From contig SFKZ01000066.1 of NCBI GenBank assembly GCA_004553595.1, positions 1 through 6,857 on the forward strand: DNA of 6,857 nt, written 5' to 3'. The number at the start of each line of letters is the position of its first letter. Position 1 is the first letter of the stretch. A model generated the notes under the pieces. It was not told the origin of the DNA. It saw only the letters and a program-made list of their open reading frames with translations, and made no database searches. Position numbers and translations under genes: made by a program. Positions 4,798-6,857 of the stretch are shown piece by piece. The stretch comes from Methanobrevibacter ruminantium (GTDB lineage Archaea; Methanobacteriota; Methanobacteria; Methanobacteriales; Methanobacteriaceae).

Positions 4798-6857
4798 ATG
4801 CAATTCAACGAACACCACCTAGAACTTTCCATCATGGAGCTTTTTGAAAATCAAGGTTATGCTCATATTACTGGCAGTGAGATTCATCACGAAAAAACTG
4901 AAGTGCTTTTGATTGATGTTCTTCGTAATTTCCTTTTGTTCCGTTATGGTTCTCAAAATATCACCGAAAACGAAATTACTTCTGCCATAAATCGTATTAA
5001 AAATATTTCTTCTGACCTTTATGATGAAAATAAAAAAGTGCTGGATTTGCTTTGCAACGGTTTTACTCTTCGCCGTGATGATCCAACTCAAAAAGACTTA
5101 TTTATTCAGTTGATTGACTTTGATGAGCCTAAAAACAATATGTTCAATATTGTAAATCAACTTGAAGTGCAGGGTAGGGAGCAGGGCATTCATAGAATGC
5201 TGCGTATTCCAGATGGAATTGTTTACATAAACGGAATTCCTGTTGTTGTTCTGGAATTCAAATCTGCAATAAAAGAAAACACAACTATTGAAGACGCATA
5301 CAAACAGCTTACGATTCGCTATCGTCGTGATATTCCTGAACTGTTTAAATACAATGCATTTGTCGTTATTTCTGACGGTGCAAATACAAAGGTGGGTTCA
5401 CTTTTTTCACCTTATGAATTTTTTTATGCCTGGAGAAAAGTTGAAAGCACAGACAAGGAAGTTGATGGAATCAGTTCACTAATCACAATGGTGAATGGTC
5501 TTTTCAGAATGGACCGTTTGGTTGCTGTCATTAAGGATTTTATTTACTTTCCAGATTCTTCGGATAAAGAAACAAAAATTGTCTGCCGTTATCCTCAGTA
5601 TTTTGCAGCCACAAAACTTTTTGACAGCATCAAATCTGCAATGAAACCAGACGGCAACGGAAAAGGCGGAATCTATTTTGGTGCTACTGGTTGCGGAAAA
5701 AGTTACACGATGGTTTTTCTTTCCAGAATGATCATGAAAAGCAAGGAATTCAACAGTCCAACAATCGTTGTAATCACTGACAGAACAGACCTTGATGATC
5801 AGCTTTCAAAGATATTCCTGGAATCAAAAAACTACATTGGCGATGAAAACATTAAGTGCATTGAAGCTCGTGATGATGAATCAGAAAACAAAACTGGCTT
5901 AAAGCAGGAACTTAAAAACCGAGCCAGCGGCGGTGTTTATCTCACAACAATTCAGAAATTCAGCGAGGATATAAAACTTCTTTCAGACCGTTCTAACATC
6001 ATTTGTATTTCAGATGAAGCCCATCGTTCTCAGAATAATCTTGATGAAAAACTTGTGATTAATGAAAAAAAGGGAATTGTTGAACATAAATTTGGTTTTG
6101 CGCACTTTTTGCATGAATCATTTCCTAACGCCACTTATGTTGGTTTTACAGGAACTCCAATAGATGAAATGGAGCAGGTTTTTGGTGATGTTGTTGATAC
6201 TTACACCATGAAAGAATCTGTTGCAGATGGAATTACGGTAAATCTTGTTTACGAAGGTCGTGCTGCAAAGGTTATTCTGGACCAGAAAAAGGTGCGTGAA
6301 ATTGAAGATTATTATGCTCAATGTGAAGATGAAGGAGCCAACGAAAATCAGATTGCAGCCAGTAAAAAGGCTGTAGCTAATCTTGATGCAATTATTGGTG
6401 ATCCTGATGTTGTGGCTGAGGTTGCCAAAGATTTTATTGAGCATTACGAAACTCGTGTTCGGGAAGGGGCAACCGTTGAAGGCAAGGCAATGTTTGTCTG
6501 TTCAAACCGTGAAATTGCCTATGTTTTGTGGAAGAAAATTGTGGAACTTCGCCCTGAATGGAATGAAAAGAAAGTCTGTTCTGATGGTGAAGTTCTGACT
6601 GAACAGGATAAAAATGAACTTAAGCCTATTGAGAAAGTCAAAATGGTTATGACTGAAAATAAGGCAAAGGACACAGCTGGCCTTTTTGAGCTGCTTGGAA
6701 ATCATGACTACAGAAAGGAACTGGACCGTCAGTTTAAGAATAAAAAATCAAACTTCAAGATTGCCATTGTTGTTGATATGTGGATTACAGGTTTTGATGT
6801 TCCTTGTCTTGATACAATCTATATTTACAAACCTTTGCAGAAACATACTTTAATTCA
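4798..6857 (+). CDS. hsdR: Type I restriction enzyme motor/nuclease subunit HsdR (partial, 3' end beyond window)
   Basis: HsdR pulls DNA past the complex using ATP and cuts it once translocation stalls. It works with HsdM and HsdS in the cytoplasm. The open frame holds 686 complete codons without a stop; full-length HsdR is about 1000 residues, so roughly the N-terminal two thirds is here. The nuclease domain shows PDGIVYINGIP (Asp139) and VVLEFK (Glu153-x-Lys155), followed by AYKQLTIRY (Gln170, Tyr175), the RecB-like PD-(D/E)xK set. The helicase motor follows: Walker A GATGCGKS (295-302), DEAH (406-409), GFTGTP (449-454) and a motif V region WITGFDVP (662-669). Motif VI is just starting at the window edge (KPLQKHTLI). 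All visible catalytic residues are intact. The ATG follows a clear GGGAG site. With hsdS damaged, this subunit needs another specificity subunit in the cell to be active. Confidence 0.97.
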   Translation, partial: MQFNEHHLELSIMELFENQGYAHITGSEIHHEKTEVLLIDVLRNFLLFRYGSQNITENEITSAINRIKNISSDLYDENKKVLDLLCNGFTLRRDDPTQKDLFIQLIDFDEPKNNMFNIVNQLEVQGREQGIHRMLRIPDGIVYINGIPVVVLEFKSAIKENTTIEDAYKQLTIRYRRDIPELFKYNAFVVISDGANTKVGSLFSPYEFFYAWRKVESTDKEVDGISSLITMVNGLFRMDRLVAVIKDFIYFPDSSDKETKIVCRYPQYFAATKLFDSIKSAMKPDGNGKGGIYFGATGCGKSYTMVFLSRMIMKSKEFNSPTIVVITDRTDLDDQLSKIFLESKNYIGDENIKCIEARDDESENKTGLKQELKNRASGGVYLTTIQKFSEDIKLLSDRSNIICISDEAHRSQNNLDEKLVINEKKGIVEHKFGFAHFLHESFPNATYVGFTGTPIDEMEQVFGDVVDTYTMKESVADGITVNLVYEGRAAKVILDQKKVREIEDYYAQCEDEGANENQIAASKKAVANLDAIIGDPDVVAEVAKDFIEHYETRVREGATVEGKAMFVCSNREIAYVLWKKIVELRPEWNEKKVCSDGEVLTEQDKNELKPIEKVKMVMTENKAKDTAGLFELLGNHDYRKELDRQFKNKKSNFKIAIVVDMWITGFDVPCLDTIYIYKPLQKHTLI

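Noticed and set aside
6118..6705. Minus-strand reading frames opposite hsdR
   Set aside because: They lie wholly within the intact hsdR coding frame, and their translations are of the low-complexity kind expected opposite an AT-rich gene.

Overview
The window is AT-rich, and every supported gene lies on the + strand. Two GC-rich, hairpin-forming intergenic repeats stand out sharply from the background. This composition, the gene content and the repeat style (a GCGTTGCGGG...CCCGCAGAGG...GGGGAGACTTCCCC pattern) suggest a host-associated spirochaete of the Treponema type. That assignment comes from recall of repeat style and was not checked by a search.

Layout. Positions 3-275 hold the 3' end of a type I restriction specificity gene (hsdS), apparently broken by an in-frame TAA. 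Positions 276-582 contain no gene. They hold a 151-bp element bounded by 12-bp perfect inverted repeats and filled with small hairpins, then a GC-rich dispersed repeat (copy A), then an AT-rich promoter. Positions 583-3415 are a three-gene operon: an AAA15/RloA-like ATPase, an overlapping RloB-like TOPRIM protein, and a third gene that is now a pseudogene. The third gene looks like a divergent nucleotidyl-cyclase-fold protein with its central segment deleted and a later TAG stop. Positions 3416-3607 hold copy B of the GC-rich repeat, two 19-bp AT-rich palindromic direct repeats and a second promoter. Positions 3608-4765 encode an AAA_14/DUF4143 ATPase. It is followed after 32 bp by hsdR, the type I restriction motor/nuclease subunit, which runs off the right edge.

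How the genes fit together. The frame is a type I restriction-modification locus (hsdS ... hsdR; hsdM is presumably to the left) into which accessory genes have been placed. The ATPase/TOPRIM pair has the architecture of known anti-phage systems (RloA-RloB, AbiL, PARIS), so the window reads as a small defence island. The ATPase/TOPRIM operon is bracketed by same-orientation copies of the GC-rich repeat, which suggests that it could be gained or lost as a unit. Both monocistronic-looking starts (583 and 3608) lack a usable Shine-Dalgarno sequence and sit where transcription is predicted to begin, so these two operons may be leaderless. The internal genes at 2488 and 4798 do have Shine-Dalgarno sequences. 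All functional statements are inferred from motifs read by eye; no database search was run.
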